A stretch of 64,000 bases of DNA from Balanoglossus misakiensis (lineage: Eukaryota; Hemichordata), in assembly GCA_040954595.2 (NCBI GenBank), contig CM082593.2:4712001-4776000 (forward strand), read 5' to 3'. The position numbers were made by a program, and so were the translations under genes. This document shows positions 1-13,400 of this stretch, in pieces. Each line of letters begins with the position of its first letter. Position 1 is the stretch's first letter. A model generated the notes under the pieces. The model saw only the letters and a list, made by a program, of their open reading frames with translations, did not search any database and was not told the DNA's origin.

Positions 1-1379
1 GGAGTTCATATTGCAGCACTCTGCTTAATGAAAATTCCTTTTTCTTTACAGCTTTACAAACGCGTTACTACAGAGGGTCATGTTTATTTTCACTGTCTCA
101 CAGTACAAAAAATAACATTATGAAACATGAACTCAGAAATCCAACACTTGAATTCTGCGCAACTGTAAATTAAAATGGTTTTCTCCACTACTTTTTATGC
201 TGTCATCAATGATTTAAGTATCAACATGATGCTTTAATTCTGCTCGTGGAAGATGGTTGAAGTTTTAAATGAGGACAAAAGATGATATTTCATCAGTCCA
301 AATCACCAAAACAACATCCACGAGGCGAGTCACTCACTAATACCACGCCATGGGGCCATGCACCATCGCAAATCTCGAAAAAATATTTTCTAGGGTGACA
401 TGGATTCAAACTGGAACTTGTTCATTATGATTGATACCAGGCAAGAATGCAAACAGGACAGTTTACAGAAACTCGGCAGATCATTTATCATAGATTTGTC
501 ATTGTAAATACTTAGAAACCTAACAAGAACCTACGCCAAAGGGACTGCGAAGTTATAAACAAAATTAAATTATGTCGGGAGCACGCTTGTTAGGTTAATA
601 AATACATCTCGGGAATGTTTTGACATGTTTATCTTTGATATATACTGTACGTACCAGCTGAGGTGAGATCACAACATTCTCCAGGGGTGTTTACTCTCAC
701 CTACTATGGAAATGGAATGAGCCATTGCCAGAAGAGTGAGGAGTCTGGATGGTTCCATCTTGGTAAGATGATAGGGGTGTTTGAAGGTGAAATGAAGACG
801 CATAGTTGACCGAGACCCAGGGCATGTAAGCTTACTCATATCACTGCAGAGTTTAATACTGGATTTCACATCTCACTGCAACAAGCATTCTTTGTGGTCC
901 AGGTTAAGGTGAAATACCACACCAATGGGAGCATCAACTCATTCATTTTTAACAGACCACAGCTGAACATTTCTCGCATTTCTTGGACACTGAGATTTAG
1001 GGGTTACAAAACACAGTCATTTCTGTCACCACAATGTTGATAATTTCAACCATTATTTAGTTCTCAAAAATATGTCAGTTGACAGTTGACATACAGCCAA
1101 TATTTCAACTTATGCAGGTCAAGCAGTTAATTTTTAAATACACAACATACACAAACTCACGCATACCTCATATATAAGCATTTCTGGCACTGCACTACCA
1201 TAGTATACAAATCACACACACACACCCTACATACCCAGTATATACAAAATGTACATCCCTCCCACACACAGAACACTATCTTGAGGTAAAACAACTGTAT
1301 TTTACATAACAGAAACTGCTAACAATATGGACAAATTAAATATTTAACACATAAATGCTCTCTGAGAAAAAGTTCTTAC
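1..1379. other. Gene A intronic sequence at left edge
   Basis: AT-rich sequence downstream (in gene A sense) of the 37-nt micro-exon. Apart from one doubtful exon at 701-825, I see no coding exon. Later exons of gene A, including any SH3 domains, should lie beyond position 1. Confidence 0.5.
701..825 (-). CDS. Doubtful exon or alternative first exon of gene A
   Basis: On the minus strand an ATG at 825 opens a frame of about 41 codons beginning M-P-W-V-S-V-N-Y-A-S-S, rich in Ser, Thr, Gln and Pro, ending at a good donor (AG|GTGAG, intron from 700). A TAA lies just upstream in the same frame, with no convincing acceptor between it and the ATG. This would therefore have to be an alternative first exon with its own promoter, or chance. 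Composition resembles the linkers of gene A, but nothing more can be said. Confidence 0.2.
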
Positions 1380-1416
1380 CCTGTTTTTCTTGTTGGTGAT
1401 AACTCTTTTTCATTAA
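1380..1416 (-). CDS. Gene A exon 19, 37-nt micro-exon
   Basis: Acceptor TTTGTTTTAACAG and donor GG|GTAAGAAC bound a 37-nt open segment. Entering in phase 1 from exon 18 it reads V-N-E-K-E-L-S-P-T-R-K-T and leaves in phase 2. Both splice sites are good. Because 37 is not a multiple of three, it must be used with a matching downstream exon that is outside or unseen. Confidence 0.55.
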
Positions 1417-4400
1417 CTGTTAAAACAAATAAAAGAAATTGAAGCTTGTTAGATTTAGCAATAAAACTACATGTAACACAGATATGAGTGCAGATCTATG
1501 TTTTATATTTTAACTGTTAGACGCATTCATTTTTGTTGCATGATTATGATTCAGCAGCTAGTCAGTTTCCATAATGCTGTTACAAGATCGACGTGACAAT
1601 CTCAGCTTCTATTGGCTGTTGCAATGTGTGTGTATCTTGTATAGTTTCCTACGATGTCTCTGCTAAATGCATCACACTCTACTGTAGCTTTAGGCTCTGG
1701 TAAAGGTTTAAGCCCTGTCCTGTTTTAATCACTGCAAAATGCTTTACAGTATATAAGATGCAGAAGTGCTTGGCAGCTGCCAAGTATTTCAGTATTAGGA
1801 GAGTCACCCCCTGGGCTATACCACCCAGACATTTCCCACCCACATAGAGATTATAAGGTTAGTGGTTTAGTGTCTGGTGGGTAGATATCCTGGGGGGTAA
1901 CTACCCTAGAATCGGTATTTCTGTGGATGCACAAAGCCTTCTTGCATTGAAGTCTTCAGCTGCATGGGTTCAAATGTTTAAAATTCTAGACATATTCCAG
2001 TGAAGTCTTCAAGCTCAGAATACTGTTTTGAGTGGTCCTGGAGTCAGTGTACATGTACCGGTATGTGCCAATACCAGCAAGTTTCCGGGACTTTTGACTC
2101 TGACAAAATCTGAAATCTAGATTTTGCCTACCTTTTTCATCTTTCCGTTTGCTTAAATCGTTATAAGTGTACGATGGTCTGTAAGGGTTAGTTTCTAGAA
2201 TGAAAGGAAAATGTTAGTGATGAAATTGGGGACGAATTAATTAGTGTTAGAGATAACGTCAAGGATGACTGGATAACGAGGATATGGTGGACTTCATGCG
2301 TGTGGGGGTCTATTAATATCACTGTAAAAGGTGAACCATTGATAGACGGGTTTGGGAATACTGTACGCATGCAAGTGAGAATTCATGAATATCAATGTAG
2401 GTTATTACATCATTATGTAACTAGTACATTAAATTATACCACAGAATGTGTAACAGATATAACAGAATGACAGACATCCTCAACAGTTCTACTGGGAAGG
2501 GATGTTAATTTTTTATGCTTGGGAATTAAAATTAAAATTAAAATCACGGATGAAGACATATTTACAAGGATACGACTGGGTTTGGGACACTAACTACTGA
2601 TTACAGCCTAAAGCAGTGTTAGAAGGGATTTGTTTTTATTTGGTGAAAAGATGAAAACCATAATTTTTTTCAGAACAGGATCTGAGCTTTATTCCATCGT
2701 AGGACTTTCTAAGATCTTGTTGTCAGTTAAAATTCTTGTTATGGAAGAAATTCTTGAATAAGTGTAAAATCAAGATTGTGCAGAAATTGTCTGCGAACTT
2801 GTTTGTGGTGATGCGTTTGGTTGCATGGGGATTAGTGAATGAAACAAATCTTGTCTATCAAAAATACTACGCTTACAACTGCAGCAGGCAATTCATAACC
2901 TGTGCGTCATAAACTTAAATTAAAAGAAAATCAACTTAATTGTCATGACAACTAACACAAAAATGTAAAAAAACAAAACTGCAAGGCATTGCGGTAACAG
3001 TCGCAAACAGTACATGCAGGTGTTGGTACTAAGTGTAAAGTGCTATCTGATTGGCTAATGCTAGCATAACACTGGGTAATTCACTACAGATTGACCAATC
3101 ACTCTGCATGTACCTTCCACTGATGCTTCAGCATTTCCATCAGGAAATACATAAGTTGGTCTGTAGGGGTTTGCTTCTGCAGAGAGACAACAATTCTTTT
3201 TTAAGCAAAAAAATTAAACTATGCACGAAAAACTACCTATATTTCACATTGCAAAGTTACCATGTTGTTGAGGGGCGAAGTGTTTATCATTAAATTTTTT
3301 TTATTTAAATCCTTTCATCATCATGATTTGGTCCAAATCCATTGTTTTTAAGGCAAAACTGGACCTCTACAAAGGAAAATAGGGGTGTAAGAGTTAATCA
3401 AAGCCTACTGAGGGAAACGGGAGATAAGTGGCAAACTTTGGTCATCTTTCCCATTCTGTTGTGCAATCATCATAGATGTATAGGAGTTAATTCTCACCTT
3501 TTCCGTTTTTGTCGTCTTTGTCATCCGGGAAAATATAGGTTGGCCTGTATGGATTATCATCTGTGGGAAGGAAAGGAGTATAGTAATAAGAAAAATATCA
3601 AGAAAAATTGAAAATATTATATTTATGTAATAAAAACCAGTCCTTGACAGTAGTTAGAAAGTTTGGAAATAAGACTGCAGATCTGATTGGGTGATATGCC
3701 TGAGCGCTAATCCAATGAACACTGTCGTTTTAGACACAGTGTGTTTCAATGTAAATTTACCTTTTTTGTTTATCTCATATTCTAAAACTTTCAGAACATT
3801 TCGGATTTAATTTTACAATTAATTAAACCAATACATTCCCATATTGAGTGACAAATAAACATGCAAGTTGAATGAATCCTTAGTAACATAGGGTGTACCA
3901 CTGGTGAAATACATGGTCTTAGGTGGCCTCAATTATCACTATGGAAACATAATGGTGACACCCAGTCAACAACATTGAGCACTGAAGACATTTTATGAAC
4001 TATAGTACTGTTTTCATGACTTATGAAATATGCATTGCATAAAAATGACCAGAGATGACATTCCAAACCAACTGCGAAATTCACAAAATAGCAGTGTGGA
4101 CTAAATCAATTATGGATTTTTTAAATTTGGTGATGCAAAGGCTTGAAAACATATACACATGAACCCACAACACTAACAACACCCACACAATTTGATTTGT
4201 ATGAAATTTTAGTCATGACAAGGAACTGTCTTCAACTATAATCCAGAATAACCCTGAAAAGTTCATCCTTATTTTGTGGTGATCTCGCAGACATCCATCA
4301 AAATCAAGATGTGGTTTTAATTCTTTTAAAGGGCGACGATCGTCTTATGCACATGTGCCAAACCAGAGACTCTGGTTACAAAAATTGTGCTGTCCTAACA

Positions 4401-7400
4401 ACAGACAAGATGGCGGTGACCATAGTCTATGTCGCAGATGGGGAAAGACAGCAAATTGGGTGAAAAGAAGGGACAAAACTAAAGTCTACTATGCATGAAA
4501 TATGGAAGGAAGCGAAGACAGTCCACTATTTGGATGCATCGAACGCAAAATTTGCTGAACTTTTGGATTGGACGTAATGTTTGTACACACGAAATTTCGC
4601 ATATGCGCATAAGACGATCGTTGGCCTTCAAGTGTCTGCAGTCTGTTCTGCTATTGTTGGAGACAACTCCTGAGAAAGCATAATAAGTTATCTTAAATGG
4701 AAAATCAAATGGACATTACAGCAGGTAAGGTCAAAAAAGTAACAAGTTAAGGGGTACACTGTACAGAACGATAAGATGATTGGTTAAAAAGAATCAGGGG
4801 TAACCGCTTAACTCCCTAATTGATAAGAAGTTGATCGAAAATCACACATACATCAACCGGACATGGAGTTACAGCGAAAGAACGTTTACAGATGAAAGGG
4901 CAGACCCATGCGATAATGCTGGAAATAGCTGAGCTGAGCGAAGGCGCAGAATGAGCAGAGCATTGTGGGAAACATTTTGTTTTTCTCAGCCATGCAGACA
5001 AGCACATTCAAAACAAAAACCAGATCAAAATAACACTTGGAAACCCTTTGTGTTTTGTTTGACACATATCGAACCACTATTTCCCAAACATAATTTTAGC
5101 TAAACATCTTCCTTTTGCCCAAAACATAATCTCCCACGACTTAAAAGTTAGACATTTTACAACCATTCTTATGACTGTTTTCTATAAAGTTTAGTCATTT
5201 TGAGTTTTTAAACGGGGGGGGGGGGGGGGGGGGCAAACAGTAACCGCAACACAATTAGTAATGTTAGTGTCACAACAGAGCACACCCTGAAAACACAATG
5301 GATTTCCAAGCGTCATGAAGTTTGTGGAATTAAACATGGACAACCTAGTATAACGCCCTCACGCACAAACCGCATGTATTTATTGTCGTCATCTGCAAGG
5401 AAGGAGAGTTATTACTTAGCAACAAACAAACAAACAAACAAATAAAAGTAAGGGTCCTTCTCCAGTGTGATGTTGAATTAGTGTTATAAAGTTTCACATG
5501 AAGTCCAGTTTAACTGCCAATTTTGGGCGAATGCTGTCAACGGTTTTTTCTTTGCATTGTTCTTCAGGAAATATTGCAGTAATTGCTGTTTGAATCACAC
5601 TGATTATATCGTACAGTAATGTGAAATATCTTTGTTAAATTTGCACACAGTAAAGAATTTCAAAAAATTCTTTTTATTTCAAATCAATTGTCTCAATAAT
5701 AAACTGAGTAAAATATTAATATTTTGAATTGTACTAAAATGATGGCACCTTCGTTGGAAAATCACACATTTCTTTGCTATAGAGAAAAATATATAACATC
5801 TAAAATCTGAACGATACCGTTACTTCATTTGGCAAGAAAACCGAGTGGACCAATATAAATCAACCAGGCATGAAAGGTTACAAACTGGAAGATTTTTAAT
5901 CAGGAATTTTGTCAGAAAATTAGAAGAATTTGTTCCACACTGAAGAAGGACTAAAGTTGTAATTTTGTAAGTCAAGCGAGCAGTTTTTTTTTTGAGTATC
6001 TAAAATATCATTACTGTGTTAATTGTAAAGTGAGGGAGGCAAGGTATAGACAGTGGAGAGTCTTGGATTTTGATAAAATCTTAGGTTTGTTATTACATAC
6101 AAGTGATTTGGCACAGGAGAAAAATAAAGGGGACAGTAAAAGAAGACGATATTGGTGTGATGTAGGAACACAAGACAATCAAAACAATTAGCAACACAAC
6201 AAGAAATATTCACCGTCATCTTATTCTAGATTCCGACAATTTTAGCTTCGGAATCAAAGTCCACTTTTCTTAAATGTAGTGGCAGTGAATTTGGAAAGGA
6301 ATGCTATTCCACACAACACCTATGCACTTGAAAAATCACTTAAACTCCTCCATAACTTCAGGAAACAATTTTTTGAAACTGCATGAATATTGGCTTTCTA
6401 CATGTACCTGGATTAGGATTTTAATCTTATGCACATGTTGTCACAAAACATGGGTATGCATGCAAATTATTATTAGAAAAAAACACTGGCTTTGTAGTTG
6501 CCATTGCAACATACATGTACACAAGCAATGACAACTTCTGAAACAAAGGGGTAAGTTAAACATATTTTTCAGTTTTCATATTGATAGTTCAGTATATATC
6601 CAGTCGACTTTTCCTGTTTGTCAGATCTCTGTAACCATCTCAAAGATACCGTCACAGTCTGTTTTTTGTCTGGCAATCTGTTATTTCTCTTTTCTCCAAA
6701 TTTCATTTCTTTTTGGTAAAGCTATTCTGATGACCACAGGTGTACACTTACCTTCTTTTTTATCTTGTCTGTGAATGGATTTGTACATTTCTTTGTACCA
6801 ATCATGTCGCTTGTCTTCTTGCACTCCCTACAGGAAAAATATACAGCACAGTGTATCAGGGTAAGAAACAGCACAGCAAAGATACAGCACAGTGTCTCAG
6901 AATAGACACTGTACAACAAAAATCATACCACATGGCTCTTTATCTGGCCCAGATCTTTGCATTCTGTTACATACTGCACTGTATCTTTGATCTAATGCTA
7001 TGTTAAAAATGCATGTAACACTTCACCAAACACACTCTATTGCATCTGCTATGTACCTTGATGCAAAGATACACCACAGCATGTAAAGGAGAATGCAAAG
7101 ATCAGACCAGGTGAATATAGCCATGCGATATGATTTTAAAACACTCCGAATCATGAGAACTTTCAAAGACTTGAAGTTAATTATTTGTGAAAATAAAAAC
7201 TAACCGATCTGAGTCCAATCGGCATGCCACTTTCCGAGTCCACTGGTCCAATGCCTTCATATTTTCCAGACTGACGAACAACCCTCCTGGTAGTTTCTGT
7301 GGATCCGGGCATCTTGACCGGATAGTAAGTGTCCGTGTGGATCACATCGCCCTCAACCGTCTTTGTTTGATAGACAGCTCCTGGTGGCAACTGACTCGTA

Positions 7401-10400
7401 TCTGTGGATAAAAGTGAATAAGTCAATAAAACTTGAATTAAAAAAACCTACAGTAAGTCGAGAGCCAAGTACAAGTAGAGGAAAGATCATAAACAAATTG
7501 CCAGAAGTGATTCAAAAGGAGAATATATATTAAATAATAAAGAATGTAATTTTAAAACTTCTGCACATTGCCTTCTAGACATTACAAAGCAGCAATGCAA
7601 TGATAAGTCACATTGCAACGTTTTACAAATAACAGAAAAAAAGTCATAGTCCAAGATTTGATAATTATTTCAATAAAAATAGTCAAAGTTGTGAAAGTAC
7701 GGCATGCATCTTCAAACCGAGGTTCGTACAGTTAAAAAGAATGCGCAGAAAGTTTGGCTGTAATCATAGAAACGAAAGTTCTGTGTGAGAAGTGTGTCAC
7801 AGGTTATATAACACAGTAGAAATTTTTCACAAAAGTATTAAAGGAAGCAAAGAGTTTAAATTCAAGAAAAACTCAAATCACTGTGATCTATCGTTAAGAA
7901 CTCATGCTCAAATATCACACAATCAATGTGGGTATAAAATGCATTTCAGCAAAGAGAAAATATTCTGAGGGTCTCCATCCTATTGTGTTTATAGTGTAAT
8001 TCTTTCAAAGTCACTCACTGACATTTTGTTTGACGTTCAACGACGTCTCTCATAAGATCAGAGGTCAAGATTTTGGTCAGCAAATTTTGTTGAAATGTAC
8101 AGTAACAGTGGATGTTGTTATATTGGAGACACTCAGAATGAAAGAAACTGTTTGATATGCATGGTGGCAGCGAATGGAATGATCTGGAGAAAATCATGAA
8201 GGCAGTCGATTGCCAGCTTGTGAAGATCGATCAGCATAGAAAGATCGGTGCAGTGTGCTTCACACGCAGTGAAAAGCAAAACAAAAATGTGCACCAGAAT
8301 AGAATGCTACACTGATGATGCGGAACAGCACAGTTAGTAACCATGGCAGCAGCAGAACACAAAAGCATGCATGTTTGTCAGCAAATTCTAACAAGCTGTG
8401 CAAAGTCAATCAACAAGGGTGCATTCGTCATGTGTAACACACACCTTGTTACAAAACAAAAATATCGGTGCAATGGATGCAGGCATATAGCAGTATAATG
8501 TGGCATAGCAAGCATGATGCAACAGGTACAGTAAATTCAAATAAAATATGACAGTGATATCAAAACAATCAAGATACAGCTCAAGAATCACAGAAGTTTT
8601 GTGCTCTATTTAGAACTATCACCCCTAAGTTGATACGTTCTTATATCAATCTCAGTGTTCTTTCAAAACCCGATCCAGTAACAGTATTTTGAATTTCTTC
8701 AGAAACTGTCCAAAACCTGGATTCAAATCGAGACTGACGTCAGATTTACCAACAGTCAAAATGAGAGGATTATGGTATTCATTTGAGCACAAAACATTCT
8801 TGATTCAAGAGCTATGGTGATAATTCTGTAAGTCTGTGATTCAAGATAAAAGTGTATGTATGATGGAAAATATATGCACTGCTGACAAAACTGAAACATT
8901 TAATTTATGCGCGACAGCTTTGCAGACAGAGATGCACCCCCCCCCCCCTTCCCACAACTTTTCAACAGACGGCTGCAGTCAAAGCAAAGCTGCAACGAAG
9001 AAGGCTGAACTGTACTTACTGGCAATAAACAAAACAAAACAAATAGCATTGCCAGTAAACAAACAAAGAAGTGAACGTTACACATGCAGCTTAGCAGGAT
9101 ACGGAAAAGAGCATGCTGTTTGCATCATTTACGTCAACACGGTGCTCTGTTGTAGTGCCTCTGGGTTTTGCATACACACGAGAAAAAAGTTTTAAAAAAT
9201 GCAACTGTGTTTTTAAAAGGCAAAAAAATTGTCAATTTTAGTATCCAAGCACCCCGTTTTCACAAGCATACTCCCGTCACAAAAAAGAAAGAAAATGATT
9301 TGTTAATATTTGTTGAGACTGGTTAACACTGGTTATGGCTGGTTAACACTGGTTATGGCTAGTCAGGGAACACCTGGTTAATATCTGTACATAGCAGAGA
9401 AGCCTCTCACCAGTGACCACCTGGAAGTCGGGTTCAGCGTAAATGACTTTATCTTTTAAGACAGTTTCACCTTCAATTTCATGAGTCTTATAGGCCTCCT
9501 TAATATGATGGTCCTTTGGGTCTGGTTAAAAATTGGAAGGCATGACAATAACCGAAATAAAAAAAGAGGGGAAAAAAAAACAAGGACAAAAAAATTAATG
9601 ATGTTTCCTTAACATGGTATGGTTTTACAGGGAAAACTTACTTTTTAACATGTACATATACAGACGAATGACAGACATATAGACAGACGATATACATGTT
9701 AAGGTGTGTTGTTAGGAGTTAGGTGTTATAACTAGGAGGGGTGAACACATAAGGTAAGGAAGGGTGAGAGGTTAAAGTTCAATGATCAAAGGTTCCACTT
9801 CACCATGCTGTGAAGGACTTCCCATGATTCTGCTGTGATAGAGATATTGACTAGAATGCTTGTTTTAGATGACTGATTGGTTTGGATAAATGCAGTTACA
9901 GGAATTCGTTAAAGATCTGGATATTTTTGGAGAGTTTCAGTTGAATGGAAACTACAGAGCCAAAACAAGTGAAATATGTTAAATATATGAACATTTTTGG
10001 ACAGTTTCAGATGAATAAAACTACAGAGCCATGAGAAGTCACTGATGGAAAACCCCTAGTGAACCAAGAAGAGAAAAAAGTGGTTCTCCATGGTGACTAC
10101 GATGATGTGCCAAAAGAGTCCTTGATTGAACCCAAACCATGAGTCAAACATTGTTTCTCCTTTTGCATGTTTATTACAGAAGTAATTAATTCCTCAGTTT
10201 GGCCAATCATAAATTTGGAAAAACTCCTAAATTTGAAGTGAAAATAACTACACAGGAGAAACAGTGTTTGACTTGTAATTATCTGATGTAGGTCTCAAGT
10301 CACCAAAAGCACCCAATGGAAACCATTCGAAACCTATTAAAAATAAAATGGGTGAACAGAAAAATATGTTGAACTATAGGAAACAAAAAATATTGAACTA

Positions 10401-13400
10401 ATCTGGGGTACCATTCATAAAAATTATAGGATGAAATTCAGAAAAGATAGTATGACAATCTGAGCAACCGACCACACAACCAAGATACTGATTGGCTCTT
10501 GATGAACTTTAACCCAACACGTCAAACTGCTATTGGTCAAATAGCTTGGTGCAATTTTCATTTAAATTTGAAAATATGATTAAAATCTTCAGGTCAGTCA
10601 ATATGAAAAGTTCAAAGCTAATAAAATGACGGCCCTGTTATTTTTTTTCAAAAACCAAAAGAATCTTGGTTGTTTGCAGTTTGCCATCAAAAAAAAATAT
10701 GAAAAAGTGATACCCTGGAGGAAAGAAGTTTGAAATAGCCCTTCCTGTAACCACGGCAACATTCAATAATATCCAATATCTATACTGACACTGCAAAGCT
10801 GTAAACTTTGGTACTTGCACAGGAAATTTAAAATTTAGTGAAAATAGTGTCACTGAGAGATCAGTTTATCGATCCCGAAGAATGAAACTTGACTTGAGCA
10901 TAGACAGTAGAAGATGAGTATTAAATGTTACGTAAGAATTATTAAAACAGATTACTGTTAGTTTTGTTTAAGCAAGTATCTCAGTACGGCACTTGCATGG
11001 CTATCCACATCACAAAAAAGTGGTGGGATCAGCCAGGCAGGGGGGACAAATGTTTCGGTTATCTTTTAAATTAGCCAGAGGAACCATATGACTTTGCAGT
11101 GGCTTTTACAGAAAGAGCTACTTCTCAGGTCTGGGAGATCTGACGGCATCTACAGAGAAATATGACGGTGAAACTGATAACGTGCGGTGGTATTGCGAAA
11201 ACCGATTGCTGAACCACTGTGTACACCCCTACTTCCAAGTTACAGGGAGGCTGACAGGGGACAGAGAGAGAAATTAAAACGGGGCTAAAATTGCGTTGTA
11301 AGATAAAAACTGGATGGTACAAGATTAATTAATTCCATCTGATTTTTCAGCACTACAAGAAAGCAGCAAAACGCATTTTTGACAAGGACGCAAAGAATTC
11401 TGTTGCTCTATTCCAAAAAAAAATACAGTTTGGCAGACAACAAAAATTATGCAGCGGAGGGCAGAGCGACCACAAACTGGTCAGTATGTATACATATTGA
11501 GATGGCATGGTCTCACTATGTTTGATTTTCTCATTTTTTTCACACAAAAGCATTAGAAACTGTAGCACAATAAAAGCAGCTTGAATTTCAAAAGCATTGG
11601 AGACTATAGGAACCACATGATGAGCGATGATAGTGGAGACTATAGGAACCACGTAATGCGTGATGATAGTGGAGACTATAGGAACCACGTGATGAGCGAT
11701 GATAGTGGAGACTATAGGAACCACATGATGCGCGATGATAGTGGAGACTATAGGAACCACATGATGCGCGATGATAGTGGAGACTATAGGAACCACGTAA
11801 TGCGCGATGATTGTGGAGACTATAGGAACCACGTAATGCGCGATGAAAGCGGTTATAGGAACCACGTAATGCGCGATGAAAGCAGTTATAGGAACCACGT
11901 GATGCGCGATGAAAGCGGTTAACAATGAGGTACGCTTGATGCGAGCCATGGTCACTGAGATGGGATATAATGAGTGATGACAATGGAAGCGTTGCTATAG
12001 GCTTTTGCTCACCAGTAACCACGTGAACAGTGGGGCTCTCTTTCGGCAGCCTGTCAGCTGTGAGCAGCGCCGTTTTCACCGGTTCGTTTTGACTCCGGGC
12101 AGGCATTGTAACAGACTTTGATGTTTTTGCGGTCGTCGCTGTCGTCGCTGTTTTTGATCGTGGTGATTGTGGTGGAGATGAAGGCATGACTGACAGTTTG
12201 GATGGCAGTGAAGTTTGGTGTTGATGTTGGGTTTGGGGTTTTGTTTGGGGTGATTGTGGTGGCGATGGAGGTGGGGGAGTAGATCGGGCTTCTCTTAGAC
12301 GACGTTCTGAGATCGGAGAGAGAGAGAGAGAAAAACAGCAATGGAAATAAAAAGCAGATGGTTAAACAGGCCTTGGTGGAAGGTTAGTAAAACATATGGA
12401 AGTGAGTCAATAAAGCACTGACATGCAAGCTACGATACATTATCAAAATCGTAAAAGGCAAACACTACAGGAATTTACATATGGTCAGTAGGCCATAATT
12501 TGACAGCTTCTGAGGTTGGATGTCACAGAACGTCCTGTACAATTTCACTTGTTATGTTGAACTTTGGCTGGGAAAATTAAAAAGAAGTCACTTTCACGAT
12601 AAATCCCTCATTCGTACATACAACATCTTGAGAGCCTACCATACACTTGCATGTCAGTTTAACTTTGTTATATATCAAACAACCTAAGAACGAGGTAAAA
12701 AACAACAGCTGCACTTAATTACGTGAGAACATTGGCCCAATCACCATAAATGCCCCATTGATGATCATTGGTTAATATGATAACTGTTACAAGGTTCTAC
12801 TCATCAGAAATCATCTTGCATCACTTAATGATAAACACACAAACACAAAGTCAGATGGACTTCACACTTCAGAGATTCACACAAGAAAACAGGAAAATCT
12901 ATCGTATACATGTATACTGTGAATTCAGTATGAATTCCTTTAAAAAAATCAACATATTATTTAGACTGTAGAATGTCACAAAAGTACAGTGTAAGTTGTG
13001 TTGGAAACAAATCATTTTGTTTCACACTTTTCTTCGCCGGCATCAACCTAAGAAAACTGGTGCAGCAAAGGGTAAAGTGTAAAATGATTTTTGACAAACT
13101 TCAGACTTGTATGTGAAAGTGGATTATATCTTACAGCATCCCTCCAGAACTAAAATAAATCTTGCACTTCATCTGAAGTGAAATGGTTGTCGTGACAAGC
13201 ATTTCAGATCATTTGAACTATTGGTGAAGATTGTTGTGAAGTGAATGTTTGTTAAAAAAAGGGGGGTACAGATTATTAGTGTTGAAGGGGACCAATCCAT
13301 GCTGGTTATAATATGGGTACAGGGTACCAATGGGGGTTACATGTATTTGGGTATAAACGCACCCATTTAACATCTAAATAATTGTGTCACTATACCGGTA

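Larger units (their letters stand above)
3782..6751. other. Intron region of gene A between SoHo and N-P-Y-R-P exons
   Basis: AT-rich. It contains a candidate 30-nt micro-exon (5363-5392), a 20-base G run near 5214-5233 and a short (ACAA)n run near 5423. Nothing else was recognised. Small reading frames here show no family resemblance or splice support. Confidence 0.6.
9522..12012. other. Intron between exons 13 and 12 of gene A
   Basis: Holds the 36-bp minisatellite (11598-11922) and a doubtful terminal exon at 11118-11149. The rest is AT-rich without recognised features. Confidence 0.6.

Noticed and set aside
1162-1200. Possible exon V-P-E-M-L-I-Y-E before a good donor (GAG|GTATGCG)
   Set aside because: No polypyrimidine tract upstream and the phase does not follow from the preceding micro-exon.
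8836-9195. Plus frame of 119 codons
   Set aside because: Contains a proline run from a C tract and low-complexity Lys/Thr; no homology recognised and antisense within a gene A intron.
11353-12187. Minus-strand frames of about 200 codons with H-Y-V-V-P-I-V-S-T-I-I or R-G-S-Y-S-L-H-Y repeats
   Set aside because: Produced by the 36-bp minisatellite, whose period is a multiple of three. They do not match the exon phases, and the exon 12 donor lies before the repeat.
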